NCBI RefSeq assembly: GCF_017654505.1
Contig: NC_054548.1
Location: 33,493,774-33,557,773, forward strand
Direction of reading: 5' to 3'
Length of the DNA: 64,000 nucleotides
Source of the DNA: Polyodon spathula
Taxonomy: Eukaryota > Chordata > Actinopteri > Acipenseriformes > Polyodontidae
This document shows positions 1 through 10,828 of the stretch, one piece after another. Made by a program: the position numbers and the translations under genes. Below the pieces are notes generated by a model that had not been told where the DNA came from, did not search any database, and saw only the letters and a list, made by a program, of their open reading frames with translations. Each line of letters opens with the position of its first letter. The stretch's first letter is position 1.

Positions 1-434
1 AAGTCAGAGCCCCGACCTAAATCCAATCAAATTTGTGGCATGACTTGAAGATTGCTGTCCATTAACGCTCCCCAATGAACTTGACAGAGGTTGAACAGTT
101 TTGTAAAGAAGAATGGTCAAATATTGTCAAATCTAGGTATGCAAAGTTGGTAGAGACCTATCCAAACAGACTCACAGTTGTAATTGCTGCCAAAGGTGCT
201 TCCACCATGTATTAACTCAGGGGGGTGGAGACTTATCCAATTATGATCTTTCAGTTTTGTATTTTTAATATATACTTTTCTTCTCAATAAAAACTTTGTT
301 CCCCTTAACAGTGTGGAGTATGGTGTGTAGATAAGTGGAAAAAAATCTTAATTTAAATGCATGAAACTCTGCGGCACTGACACATCAAAATGTGAAAAAA
401 GTTCAGGGGGGTGTAGACTTTCTATAGGCACTGT
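1..434 (+). mobile_element. Tc1-like transposon, 3' part (transposase C-terminus and right inverted repeat)
   Basis: The left edge of the window lies inside a Tc1/mariner transposase. Translation reads SPDLNPIKFVWHDLK and then an EEW...YPNRL-type C-terminus ending in a stop near 215. In Tc1 transposases the third catalytic acid is the Glu of the NPIE motif; here it reads NPIK, so this copy would be inactive. The following 200 bases are AT-rich and end in CAGGGGGGTGTAGACTTTC...GGCACTGTG, the outer inverted repeat. The left half of the element is outside the window. Family assignment is firm from the motif and the terminal CACTG. Confidence 0.88.
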
Positions 435-671
435 GTGTGTGTGTGTATATATATATATATGTTTTTTGTTCAAAATTGTTGTACTGTTGTCTTTGTATAG
501 GGTACCCTTTGGACTTACACTGCTTTGTTACTTGTTTTAAGTAAATACGGTCACTTTATTTCAATTTGAACAGCACGTGGTCTGAAATTTTATTTTGTTC
601 ACAAAAATTTATTGGACCTGACCAGCCTGACAGCCGCAGAATAAATGGACCGCAAAGGGTTAAGCGAAGCG
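430..671. other. (TG)n(TA)n microsatellite and unassigned linker
   Basis: A short TG run passes into a TA run at about 430-461, directly at the end of the Tc1 inverted repeat. The rest up to the CR1 LINE is AT-rich sequence in which I recognise no gene or repeat. Confidence 0.6.
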
Positions 672-1589
672 AAGGGGGGAGAAATCAACAAAAAAACAGA
701 AGGGAGACCGCATCAAAACAAGGACAACAACTCAGGTAATACAACCATTAAATGTATTTATCTAAATGCTAGAAGTATCAGAAACAAAATTCTAGAACTT
801 GAAGCTACTGCACTAACAAGTAACTATGATGTGATAGATGTTACTGAAACTTGGTTGTCTGAGAGTGATGGGGACGAATATAATATTTGTGGGTATACAC
901 TGTATAGGAAAGACAGGCAGGACAGAAGAGGAGGAGGGGTAGCGCTATACATAAGAAACAGTCTTGAAGCCCAGGTGTTAAACCTGGACAAAGAAAATAA
1001 AACCGAATCAATATGGGTCAGAATAACGGACAAAAATTCAAAGGGCATAATAATAGGAGCATGCTATAGACTGCCAGATTCAGATGGTGAGCAAAATAAT
1101 CTGTTATACAATGACATTAGAAATGCGTGTAGCAAAGGAGAAGCCATACTAATGGGGGATTTCAACTTCCCCCATATAAAATGGGAAAACCCGGTGGGTA
1201 GCACGAAGGATGAAATAGAAATGGTTGAAATGACAAATGACTGCTTCCTAACACAATTTGTCAAGGCACCGACTAGAGGGGAGGCATGCCTTGATTTAGT
1301 CTTTTCAAATAACGAAGATAGAATAACTAAAACAGAGGTCAGAGAACCACTGGCAAACTCAGACCACAACATGGTCTCATTTGAAGTGTTTTTTAAAACC
1401 CCAAAAGTAAAGACTAAAGCTAAGGTTTACAATTTTAGAAAAGCAAACTATGAAGGTATGAAACGGAGAGTAACAAAAGTAGATTGGAGTAAAATAGAGA
1501 AAACACCCACAGAAAAAGGATGGTTGTTCTTCAAAAATTTAGTACTAGAGGCGCAAAACAATTACATCCCTAAAGTAGACAAAATATAA
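645..1589 (+). CDS. CR1-type LINE apurinic-like endonuclease domain (ORF2 N-terminal part)
   Basis: A 314-residue open frame carries the exonuclease/endonuclease/phosphatase fold used by LINEs to nick target DNA. Visible motifs are YLNARSIRNK (catalytic Asn region), VTETWL (catalytic Glu), GDFNFP (Asp and Asn) and SDHNMVSFE (terminal Ser-Asp-His). The motifs are complete, so the domain itself looks intact. The Met at 645 lies in sequence that may flank the LINE, because similarity to the other copy starts near residue 10; the true start is therefore uncertain. The frame ends at a stop before the RT domain, whereas an intact LINE would read on, so this is the front part of a broken ORF2. Confidence 0.85.
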   Translation: MDRKGLSEAKGGEINKKTEGRPHQNKDNNSGNTTIKCIYLNARSIRNKILELEATALTSNYDVIDVTETWLSESDGDEYNICGYTLYRKDRQDRRGGGVALYIRNSLEAQVLNLDKENKTESIWVRITDKNSKGIIIGACYRLPDSDGEQNNLLYNDIRNACSKGEAILMGDFNFPHIKWENPVGSTKDEIEMVEMTNDCFLTQFVKAPTRGEACLDLVFSNNEDRITKTEVREPLANSDHNMVSFEVFFKTPKVKTKAKVYNFRKANYEGMKRRVTKVDWSKIEKTPTEKGWLFFKNLVLEAQNNYIPKVDKI

Positions 1590-3550
1590 ATGTAAAACTA
1601 AATGGCCAAAATGGTTTAATAGATCAATTAAAAAAAATATTCAGCGAAAAAAGGCACTTTACAGACCATTAAAAAAGGACCAAAAAGAAAGTACACAGAA
1701 AAAGTACACGGAACTGCAAACGCAAGTCAAAAAGGAAGTTAGAAAGACCAAGAGAGAAAAAGAAATGAACATGGCTAAGGGGGCTAAAACCAATTCCAAA
1801 ATGTTTTTCCAATATTACAACAGCAAGAGAACATTCAAAGAGGAGATAAAATGTCTAAGAGATACAAATGGCAAAATCATAGAGAAAAAAAATAGCAAAT
1901 ATATTAAATTATTACTTTTCACAGTTTTTTTTTTTTATAAAGGAGGATAAGCACAACATGCCCCACATGTCAACCTGTTCCTATCCAGTTTTAAGTAACT
2001 TTAGCATAACAAAGCCAGAAGTGTTAAATGGACTAGGAGCTCTTAAAATAAACAAAACCCCTGGGCCGGATGAGATCCTCCCAATAGTACTCAAAGAAAT
2101 GAAAGAAGTTATTTACACACCGCTAACCAAGATCATGCAGCAGTCTCTTGACACAGGGGTGGTACCGACAGACTGGAAAATTGCAAACGTAATACCGATC
2201 CACAAAAAGGGAAACAAAACTGAACCAGGTAACTACAGACCAGTAAGCCTGACTTCTATTATATGCAAACTTATGGAAACTATAATAAGAGCCAAAATGG
2301 AAAATGACCTATATTGTAACAGGGTCCTGGGAGACAGTCAACATGGTTTTAGGAAAGGGAGATTGTGTCTAACTAACTTGCTTGATTTTTTTGAGGATGC
2401 AACATCGATAATGGGTAATTGCAAAGCATATGACATGGTTTATTTAGATTTCCAGAAAGCTTTTGACGAAGTCCCGCACAAAAGATGAATTCTCAAACTG
2501 AACGCAGTAGGGATTCAAGGAAACACATGTACATGGATTAGGGAGTGGTTAACATGTAGAAAACAGAAAGTACTGATTAGAGGAAAAACCTCAGAATGGA
2601 GTGTGGTAACCAGCGGTGTACCACAGGGATCAATATTAGGTCCTCTGCTATTCCTAATCTACATTAATGATTTAGATTCTGGTATAGTAAGCAAACTTGG
2701 TAAATTTGCAGACGGCACAAAAGTAGGAGGAGTGGCAAACACTGTTGCAGCAGCAAAGGCCATTCAAAATGATCTAGACAAGATGACATTTAATAGAGAA
2801 AAGTGTAAGGTACTGCACGCAGGAAATAAAAATGTACATTATAAATATCATATGGGAGATACTGAAATTGGAGAAGGAATCTATGAAAAAGACCTAGGAG
2901 TTTTTGTTGATTCAGAAATGTCTTCATCTAGACAATGTGGGGAAGCTATAAAAAAGGCTAACAAGATGCTCGGCTACATTGTGAAAAGTGTTGAATTTAA
3001 ATCAAGGGAAGTAATGTTAAAACTGTACAATGCACTAGTAAGACCTCATCTTGAATATTGTGTGCAGTTCTGGTCACCTCGCTATAAAAAAGATATTGCT
3101 GCTCTAGAAAGAGTGCAAAGAAGAGCGACCAGAATTATTCCGGGCTTAAAAGGCATGTCATATGCAGACAGGCTAAAATAATTGAACCTGTTCAGTCTTG
3201 AACAAAGAAGACTACGCGGTGACCTAATTCAAGCATTCAAAATTCTAAAAGGTATTGACCATGTCGACCCAAGGGACTTTTTTGACCTGAAAAAAGAAAC
3301 AAGGACCAGGGGTCACAAATGGAGATTAGACAAAGGGGCATTCAGAACAGAAAATAGGAGACACTTTTTTACACAGAGAATTGTGAGGGTCTGGAATCAA
3401 CTCCCCAATAATGTTGTTGAAGCTGACACCCTGGGATCCTTCAAGAAGCTGCTTGATGAGATTCTGGGATCAATAAGCTACTAACAACCAAACGAGCAAG
3501 ATGGGCCGAATGGCTTCCTCTCGTTTGTAAACTTTCTTATGTTCTTATGT
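672..3550 (+). mobile_element. CR1-like non-LTR retrotransposon (LINE), 5'-truncated
   Basis: It contains, in order, an endonuclease domain, a reverse transcriptase and a C-terminal region, all on the plus strand, and ends with two perfect copies of the 8-bp unit TTCTTATG at 3534-3549. Short 3' tandem units in place of a poly(A) tail are typical of the CR1/L2 group. Similarity to the second copy at 53.3 kb begins at about 672, so the 5' part is missing here. Sequence after 3550 is Gypsy-derived, so this copy probably landed in an older LTR element. It is disabled by frame breaks, stops and a changed catalytic residue. Confidence 0.9.
1765..3487 (+). pseudogene. CR1-type LINE reverse transcriptase and C-terminal region, broken
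   Basis: Pieces follow in several frames: a linker (1765-1950), RT fingers and palm with KTPGPDEI, IPIHKKGNKTEPGNYRPVS, GFRKGR and YDMVYLDFQKAFDEVPH (1958-2488), the active-site region with SGVPQGSILGPLLF and FADGTK (2603-3181), and a C-terminal tail (3182-3484). The normal catalytic motif of the family is FADD; here the second Asp is Gly. A stop replaces Leu after VPHKR, another stop (TAA) at 3179-3181 replaces Glu in the LKELNLFS motif, and about 27 bases are missing near 2785 compared with the copy at 54.7 kb (the QNWADTWQ segment). Confidence 0.88.
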
Positions 3551-3650
3551 AAGACTCTGCCAGGCTCCATCACACCAGATTTCACCAAGAGACTCGTGCT
3601 CCACACAGATGCGTCAGATATTGGTTTGGGTGTGGTCTTGTCCTCTAATT
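3551..3650 (+). pseudogene. Ty3/Gypsy RNase H fragment
   Basis: One frame from about 3551 translates as KTLPGSITPDFTKRLVLHTD followed by ASDIGLGVVLSS. The TDASD.GLG.VL pattern is the start of the RNase H domain of Gypsy-type polyproteins, with its first catalytic Asp. It directly follows the CR1 tail and stops after about 33 codons. I find no other part of this element next to it. Confidence 0.7.
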
Positions 3651-4284
3651 GTTACTTCTTGTTGTTATTCGTAGACAGCTAATACATTTCAGAGTTGTCA
3701 CTAGAGGCCGGCACGAACCCAGACATCACTACACCTGTGTCACGATAATAACTGTATTAACACCACAAGCACTGCAGCACACACCCAGGACTGGTGACCA
3801 TGTTTGTATATTTTGTGTGTAACTGGACTATGTTTATTACTTGAGACTGCAAACCCTTTATTTTGAACAGTGCAATACACATTGCAATGTATTGCCTAGG
3901 ATTACTATTTGAGGTCAGCAGACCTGGATTACATTATTAAAAGCCTTTCTAATTAGATTATCACTGGCTTGTCTCCTGATTAAGCACCGCATCTCTTCTG
4001 CTCCTGTACACTGTTAACCACTTTGCCACACTCACACACTGCTTGCCATATCTCTAGATTTTGCTTTCACTGTACAAATATACTCTATTATACAGTCCAG
4101 TTTGTACATGATTAAATTAATATTTTCCTGTAATTCATAACATTGATGTTCATTTAAACTCTTCGCAAGTCTTCGATGCACCATATTTGGATACACAGTA
4201 CATGGGTATTCACTTTCTTTTCAGCAAAGTAATTATAAATAATCCAAAATAGTCTGCATTGTAAATGCTACTCAAAAAGAGATT
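3651..4284. other. Unassigned AT-rich sequence
   Basis: I see no coding potential or repeat family that I recognise. A short GC-richer part near 3700-3740 could be the remainder of the Gypsy element. Confidence 0.4.
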
Positions 4285-4880
4285 ATAAAATGATTTATGG
4301 TCGGCCCGTTTACATCTCCCCCATTTCCAATATTCAGGATTAACCCCATCAGCTTCGCCACTCGGAAAATGTCAGGAAAAACACGTCTCATCATTGACTT
4401 GTCAGCACCGCGGGTGTCAACACCGGTAGCATCAACTCGCTCATTCCTCACGATCAATTTTCGCTACAATACCATATCGGATGAAATTCATTCAATTAAA
4501 CTGGCAGGTTGCGGCTCCTGGTTAGCAAAAGCAGATATATTAGACACATTTAAAGTAATGCCAATCCATCCTTCTCTTTGCCATCTGTTTGGGATATGCT
4601 GGGAAAAATAATTCTGTTTTTCTACTCGGTTAACTTTTGGCTGCCTCAGCAGCCCGAAAATATTTGATACACTCTCAGAGGCTTTTTGCTGGATACTTCT
4701 CAATTCATACCATGTTCCATTCCATCAACTTGATGATTTTCTCTTGATATCTCCTCCCTCAGATCCGTTAGCAAAAGCAATCAACAATCTTAAAAGTTTA
4801 TTTTCCCTGGTTGGTGTCCCGCTTTCAGAAGAAAAAACATTTTCTAGTAATCAAACTGGGTAAAGAAAAGTTCAAGCCTC
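4285..4880 (+). pseudogene. Degenerate reverse transcriptase, possibly DIRS/Ngaro-related
   Basis: The first 105 codons (4297-4611) read GPFTSPPFP.FRINP, then ATRKMSGKTRLIIDLSAP and AKADILDTFKVMPIHPS. Downstream, in a shifted frame, come a LTFGC..SP.IFD-like block and HQLDDFL, which matches the aromatic-x-D-D catalytic motif with Leu in the first position. A further match to the GVPLSEEKT type of RT thumb sequence follows at about 4810-4840. This is the RT block order. The wording of the motifs is closer to tyrosine-recombinase retroelements than to LINEs, but I cannot settle the family. Frameshifts make it inactive. Confidence 0.55.
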
Positions 4881-5469
4881 AGTAGTAAAGCCATCACAGC
4901 ATCTGTCACTTTTGTGCCCACCCCCCCTCAAAATGTTTTGATTGATTTATGACACTTAAGTCCTGCCCCTTTCCTTTGTCAAAAAGTACCACGTGTTTTT
5001 CCTGACATTATAGACTAACCTTAAAAATGGTGTCTGTTTTAACATGTATCCTAGTTCATATAAATAGCATAGGAGTTCTTCTGAAATGATAGCTTTTTAA
5101 TCCATTACAGAGAATCATCATTTGCCTCAAGTGTTTTGTGCACAGTATGTAATATTAGAGGCTATTACATAAAAAATAAAGATAGAAAGAATAATAAAGG
5201 TGTGTGTGTGTGTGTGAGCATTTAAATTTTGACAATGCAAGGAGTTCCCTAAAATAATAAACTGAGCTGTTACCATTCAGAGTGCCACAAACATGTTAAA
5301 AGAGATTGATCATCAGTATATAATATTATAAGGTATTACACAGAAAAGTATGCACATTTATGTTTTGTATCTCACAGCCATTCTATGACAATAACCTGAA
5401 CCATTATCATGCAGAGAACCCCAGTTTAAACCATGCTTTCGTAATCAGCATTACTCTGAGAACTAACTA
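4881..5469. other. Unassigned AT-rich sequence with short (GT)n
   Basis: There is a short GT run near 5201-5217. I see no gene, and no repeat similar to others in the window. Confidence 0.4.
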
Positions 5470-6950
5470 CAGTGGCTTGCGAAAGTATTGACCCCCCTTG
5501 GCATCTTTCCTATTTTGTTGCCTTACAACCTGGAATTAAAATAGATTTTTTGGGGGTTTGTATCATTTGATTTACACAACATGCCTACCACTTTGAAGAT
5601 GCAAAATATTTTTTATTGTGAAACAAACAAGAAATAAGACAAAAAAACAGAAAACTTGAGCGTGCATAAGTATTCACCACAGATTCTCAATTGGATTGAG
5701 GTCTGGGCTTTGACTAGGCCATTCCAAGACATTTAAATGTTTCCCCTTAAACCACTCGAGTGTTGCTTTAGCAGTATGCTTAGGGTCATTGTCCTGCTGG
5801 AAGGTGAACCTCTGTCCCAGTCTCAAATCTCTGGAAGACTGAAACAGGTTTCCCTCAAGAATTTCCCTGTATTTAGCGCCATCCATCATTCCTTCAATTC
5901 TGACCAGTTTCCCAGTCCCTGCCGATGAAAAACATCCCCACAGCATGATGCTGCCACCACCATGCTTCACTGTGGGGATGGTGTTCCCGGGGTGATGAGC
6001 GTTGGATTTGCGCCAGAGCGTTTTCCTTGATGGCCAAAAAGCTCAGTTTTAGTCTCATCTGACCAGAGTACTTTCTTCCATATGTTTGGGGGGAGTCTCC
6101 CACATGTCTTTTGGTGAACACCAAACGTGTTTGCTTATTTTTTTCTTTAAGCAATGGCTTTTTTCTGGACACTCTTCCGTAAAGCCCAGCTCAGTGGAGT
6201 GTACGGCTTAAAGTGGTCCTATGGACAGCTTCTCCAATCTCCGCTGTGGAGCTTTGCAGCTCCTTCAAGGTTATCTTTGGTCTCTTTGTTTCCTCTCTGA
6301 TTAATGCCCTCCTTGTCTGGTCTGTGAGTTTTGGTGGGCAGCCCTCTCTTGCCAGGTTTGTTGTGGTGCCATATTCTTTCCATTTTTTAATAATGGCTTT
6401 AATGGTGCTCCGTGGGATGTTCAAAGTTTCTGATATTTTTTTTATAACCCAACCCTGATCTGTACTTCTCCACAACTTTGTCTCTGACCTGTTTGGAGAG
6501 CTCCTTGGTCTTCATGGTGCCGCTTGCTTGGTGGTGCCCCTTGCTTAGTGGTGTTGCAGACTCTGGGGCCTTTCAGAACAGGTGTATATATACTGAGATC
6601 ATGTGACAGATCATGTGACACTTAGATTGCACACAGGTGGACTTTATTTAACTAATTATGTGACTTCTGAAGGTAATTGGTTGCACCAGATCTTATTTAG
6701 AGGCTTAATAGCAAAGGGGGTGAATACATATGCACGCACCACTTTTCCATTATTTATTTTTTTGAATTTTATTTTATTTTTTATTTTATTTATTTTAGAA
6801 AGTTATTTTTTTCATTTAACTTCACCAATTTGGACTATTTTGTGTATGTCCATTACATGAAATCCAAATAAAAATCAGTTTTAATTCCAGGTTGTAAGGC
6901 AACAAAATAGGAAACATGCCAAGGGGGGTCAATGCTTTCGCAAGCCACTG
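5470..6950 (-). mobile_element. Tc1-like DNA transposon with both ends and TA target duplication
   Basis: The two ends are long inverted repeats that begin CAGTGGCTTGCGAAAGTATT on the left and the near-identical complement on the right. TA dinucleotides at 5468-5469 and 6951-6952 flank it, the expected duplication for this superfamily. Length is 1481 bases, slightly short for the family because the transposase C-terminus is deleted: the NPIENLW motif runs almost straight into the left terminal sequence. The enclosed transposase reads on the minus strand and is broken. Confidence 0.95.
5674..6520 (-). pseudogene. Tc1-like transposase, broken
   Basis: Reading right to left, 6475-6191 encodes a paired helix-turn-helix DNA-binding region (ISETLNIPRSTIKAIIKKWK and TAEIGEAVHRTTLSRTLH). 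The first catalytic Asp ([12 protein letters not shown]) is present but in a different frame from the following catalytic part. The second Asp ([10 protein letters not shown]) and the Glu ([11 protein letters not shown]) are intact in 5970-5674. The C-terminus after NLW is missing. At least two frame changes plus the deletion rule out function. Confidence 0.9.
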
Positions 6951-6952
6951 TA

Positions 6953-8502
6953 CTCCTAATTACTCTGAGATGTGGCCCCGTGGTGGGCATTAGAGCCTTC
7001 CCATAATCTCTTGCCTGGTTATTTAGCAACGTCCCCCTATCAGTCAATTTTGATATTAGAGCAGTCTCATTATTTTCAAAATAAAATCTAAATTTCTCTT
7101 TAAAATTAATTTAGATGCTAACAAATGTTACAACTACATTATTTGGATTAATAAGATTATTTTAAGACCAAATAAGACATAATTACGAAAAAAAGGGTCA
7201 CCTTGTTCTGGTAAAACTGAATATATGGTGGTTAAACTCTGTTTCAGAAAGAAATACCTTATAAACGTTCAAATAAGTGTTTTTATTTAGTAATAAAAAA
7301 ATGAATAAAATAATTTAATGTTTCCTCTCCATAACAATTGAAGTACAACAGACTTGATTTAAATAGCTTCGTTCATCCTGTAGGCATCTTAAATAATTAG
7401 ATTAGCTGCATATTGTGGTTTAGGTTATTTATCAATACTGGCAACTCCTTGCCACTATTTTCAAAGCGACACTCAGTTTTTTTTTTTTAACAAATATAAC
7501 AGTCTTAATAGGGTTGGATAATATAATAAATATAACAAAATAGGGTTGTTGGAGTTTCAATAAGGAATGACTACAGTATACACTTTTTTCCTGCCATTAT
7601 CAGGATATTTAATGAGAAGATTAAGATGCTGAAAAAGGTCCACGGTCTAGCTGTACGTGCTATATGGGATACGTCTAGGGATTTGTAAACCGCAATTATT
7701 GTAACTCTGTTATACACCGGTTATCGCGTTTTTTCAACTGCAAACACGCTTCTTCTAAATGAAGAGATTGTACTTGCAACCTTAGCAAAGTGTCTGAGGA
7801 AGATCTTTTTGTGAACTGATACTGTATTTTGATAATGGTTTTAAAGGAAACTGTTAACGACACAAAATACATGTTTCAATTGTTGCGTTCTGTTACTCAT
7901 AGCTTGCTGCGCCGGCTGCTCTTGGCTGCTGTCTTTCTGACGTCACATGCAGCTTTTAGAGAAACTCCTTCTCCAAACCTTGGTACATAGCACACATTTT
8001 CAACATGCTATATTTGTCTGGATTGTCAACAATCAGTTTAATGTACTAGATAAACATTAACTTTATCACAGATTTAGTACATCATGTTTTTTTTAAATAA
8101 TTGATTTATTTATTTAATATGGCATTGAGAAGGCTATTCATGGCTTTACTGTATAATGATAAAATGTCATTTGCCTGCGCTAACAAGGTGACAGCAGTCG
8201 TTTTACTGGTTATTTGCATTACGATTAGCAGGTCACTCGTGATCTTTGCACTGTCCCTTTGGTTCACAGCCGCAGCCAGCCCTCCGCAGTAACATTTCAA
8301 AGCTGCACTGGGCTATGCACAATCTGCACAGACACAAATAAAACTAGCACAGACCTGCGACTGCAGGAGGATAGCCCACTTATTATAGTTTTGTTTAAAC
8401 TAGTTGTAACAGTATTCCAATTTTGTTAGGTAAGTGAAGATTTGTATGTATTTATTTATTTATCTATTTATTTATTTATTTTTACAAACTCCACATGTGT
8501 AA
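6953..8502. other. Unassigned AT-rich sequence
   Basis: I find no gene or recognisable transposon. A perfect CRE-like octamer TGACGTCA sits at about 7938-7945 in a locally GC-richer patch; nothing else supports a promoter there. A run of TTTA units lies at about 8450-8480. Confidence 0.4.
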
Positions 8503-8643
8503 TAACACTATGTTACGCAATTTTTTGTTCCTGGGTAGTAAGTGTTATTTCCTAATTGCTTATGCCTCAAAAGTATAGAAAATGGCTATTATTCCCCACA
8601 AACTTTGCTTTTGTGACCAGGACAGTGATATTTTGAAATTTCA
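8503..8643 (+). repeat. Interspersed repeat family R1, truncated copy
   Basis: About 110 bases from GTTCCTGGGTAGTAAGTG onward match the copies at 39.4 kb (same strand) and 33.5 kb (opposite strand) with only a handful of substitutions. This copy stops at about 8643, where it abuts an LTR fragment. The family has no ORF that I can see. Confidence 0.8.
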
Positions 8644-8673
8644 GTGAGTGGAGAACGGGAGAGAGAGGGTAGG

Positions 8674-9073
8674 TCCTCTGCTATTCCTAATCTACATTAA
8701 TGATTTAGATTCTGGTATAGTAAGCAAACTTGTTAAATTTGCAGACGACACAAAAGTAGGCCTATTTAAATGCCTAAAAGGCAAACGTCACCTCCAGCCG
8801 TCATTTATGACGGCTGGAGAAAAAAATACAAATTAGCATCCTCTTAATAGAGGATGCTAAATAAATAGGCATTTAACTAATTTAAAAAGAAAAACCAGAA
8901 AAAGGACTGTAAATTAAATAAGAATTGTAAAAGGGGAGGTGGTACAGAGCACGCCCCCTAGGGTCCACTGGTCGACAAATGATGCCATGTCACCAGCAGA
9001 TTCCGCGTGGGCGTGCTCTAAATGAATCCGGGAACGGAGGAGGGCCCTGAACATGGCCCCGCAGTCAAAGAGA
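8674..9073 (+). mobile_element. Nested insertion containing a CR1 RT fragment and palindromic sequences
   Basis: The first 85 bases (8674-8758) are the CR1 active-site region and read GPLLFLIYINDLDSG and FADDTKVG, with both catalytic Asp residues, unlike the two longer CR1 copies in this window. Next comes a palindromic element at 8766-8876. The remainder contains an 11-bp inverted pair, AGAGCACGCCC at 8946-8956 and its complement at 9009-9019. How these parts came to be inserted as one block with a 12-bp duplication is not clear. Confidence 0.6.
8766..8876. repeat. TTAA-bounded palindromic element with two perfect hairpins
   Basis: The outer arms TTAAATGCCTA (8766-8776) and TAGGCATTTAA (8866-8876) are perfect complements. 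Inside are a 13-bp stem with a 2-base loop (8792-8804 with 8807-8819) and a 12-bp stem with a 4-base loop (8833-8844 with 8849-8860). The whole can fold as a three-way junction. If TTAA is a target duplication, this is a short MITE-like element with piggyBac-type insertion. It has no coding capacity. Confidence 0.75.
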
Positions 9074-9369
9074 AGAGAGGGTAGGAGAATTAGATATTTC
9101 AATTGCTGTTACGTGCTGGTGGGACCAGCACGATACTTGTTTATTTATAACTCACCTTGTTTGTCTAGCTGTTCACCATTTTTAAGTATTCCGTTTGTTT
9201 GTCTTATTTTGGCTACCAGTGTCGTGTCCTGTTTCTGTTTTCGTGTTTAAACCTTTTATTTACAATAAACCGGCGCAAGAAAGCGTCATCATTATTTCAC
9301 ATCATCTGTCTTTGTGTTCATTCCTTTTCCTGGGTCTGACGCCGCCCACTTCGGCCGTCTCTGTGACAG

Positions 9370-10302
9370 GAACACACAAAAAAGTACAGGGTCAAAAACA
9401 AATAGATATGAAAACACAGTAGAAAAAAGGTCAGATATAAAGCATAACTTATGCATCTGGTCCAGTGCCTTTATAGTTAGTGCACAGCTGTTTTCCATGA
9501 TTCTCTAAATAAAGCTATATAAGGTGTGTGGTGGTTAGTGCCACATTGTTTTAACATCTGAATGATTCAGATCATTCACTTTCAGACAGTGACTTTCCTG
9601 TTGACACAACTCACTATTCTATATATAAAGTTCCAATTGAGGTTCAATACAGAAATTGTTCACATTTTACAGCACCTTAAGTACAGTTGTTTTTCCAGTG
9701 GGTACTACTGTACCACATGGGATGTTCAAGTTACATGTTAATACTTTTCAAAGGAACTTTTTCTCAGTTAAGCACTCATGCTGTTTGTGCTATCAGTCCA
9801 TTATCATTGTAAGAATGATATACAGCAGAGAGAAAGAAAACAAATAGAATAAGTAAACTGATAAGAGCTTTAATTAGGAGGGGAGTCAGAACTCCAAAGC
9901 AAAGGTAAATGGGGTTCCAGCCTGGAAGATTTTTAAGATTGTTTGTTTGAGCCAGGCACTGCATCTGGAAAACTTCTAGAACCCACTCTGGAAACTGACC
10001 AGCCTGGTGAGTACACTGATGGAGTATAAATAAATTTGACCCTTGTAAAGCCAAAATGAACATGTAATGGTGTGTGTGTGTGTGTAGGAATGAGTCTGCA
10101 AGGGGTACAATGATGGAATGGAAAAAGGGTTAACTGGTCCAACGGAAAAAAGGGAATACATGTTGTATAGGTTAATTCTATGTAAAGTGCCGTTTCAGCA
10201 TCATTTTAGACAAATGTGAAATAGAATATAGACTCTATGGATTTTAGGTTGCCCATGTCCAGTGCCAAATAAAGTGTACTACAAGAGAGTAACTGAGAAA
10301 AC
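9370..10302. other. Unassigned sequence
   Basis: I see no gene. A short (GT)n lies near 10069-10085. The segment 9880-10070 is moderately GC-richer and may be an old LTR, but I see no ends. Confidence 0.35.
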
Positions 10303-10828
10303 ATAAAGTTTACAAACGAGAGGAGGCCATTCGACCCATCTTGCTCGTTTGGTTGTTAGTAGCTTATTGATCCCAAAATCTCATCAAGCAGCTTCTTGAA
10401 GGATCCCAGGGTGTCAGCTTCAACAACATTATTGGGGAGTTGATTACAGACCCTCACAATTCTCTGTGTAAAAAAAGTGCCTCCTATTTTCTGTTCTGAA
10501 TGCCCCTTTGTGTAATCTCCATTTGTGACCCCTGGTCCTTGTTTCTTTTTTCAGGTCGAAAAAGTCCCTTGGGTCGACACTGTCAATACCTTTTAGAATT
10601 TTGAATGCTTGAATTAGGTCGCCACATAGTCTTCTTTGTTCAAGACTGAACAGATTCAATTCTTTTAGCCTGTCTGCATATGACATGCCTTTTAAACCCG
10701 GAATAATTCTGGTCGCTCTTCTATGCACTCTTTCTAGAGCAGCAATATATTTTTTATATCGAGGTGACCAGAACTGAACACAATATTCAAGATGAGGTCT
10801 TACTAATGCATTGTACAGTTTTAACAAC
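10303..10828 (-). mobile_element. CR1-like LINE, 3' end only
   Basis: The minus strand encodes LKLYNALVRPHLEYCVQFWS, RATRIIPGLKGMSYADRLKE and the DFFDLKKETRTRGHKW block, matching the C-terminus of the copy at 3.0-3.5 kb. The 3' untranslated end with AACGAGCAAGATGGGTCGAA and TCTCGTTTGTAAAC lies at the left edge. It is a typical 5'-truncated insertion. The LKELNLFS motif, interrupted by a stop in the 3-kb copy, is intact here. Confidence 0.9.

Larger units (their letters stand above)
8644..9369 (+). mobile_element. LTR (family A) fragment, split by a 400-bp insertion
   Basis: The left piece (8644-8673, GTGAGTGGAGAACGGGAGAG) matches the start of the transcribed part of LTRs at 21.7 and 46.2 kb. 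The right piece (9074-9369) continues the same LTR with the GTGCTGG hairpin (9112-9132), an AATAAA signal and a terminal CTGTGACA. The 12-base string AGAGAGGGTAGG occurs at both edges of the insertion, at 8662-8673 and 9074-9085, as a target-site duplication would. The promoter half of the LTR is absent. Confidence 0.7.
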
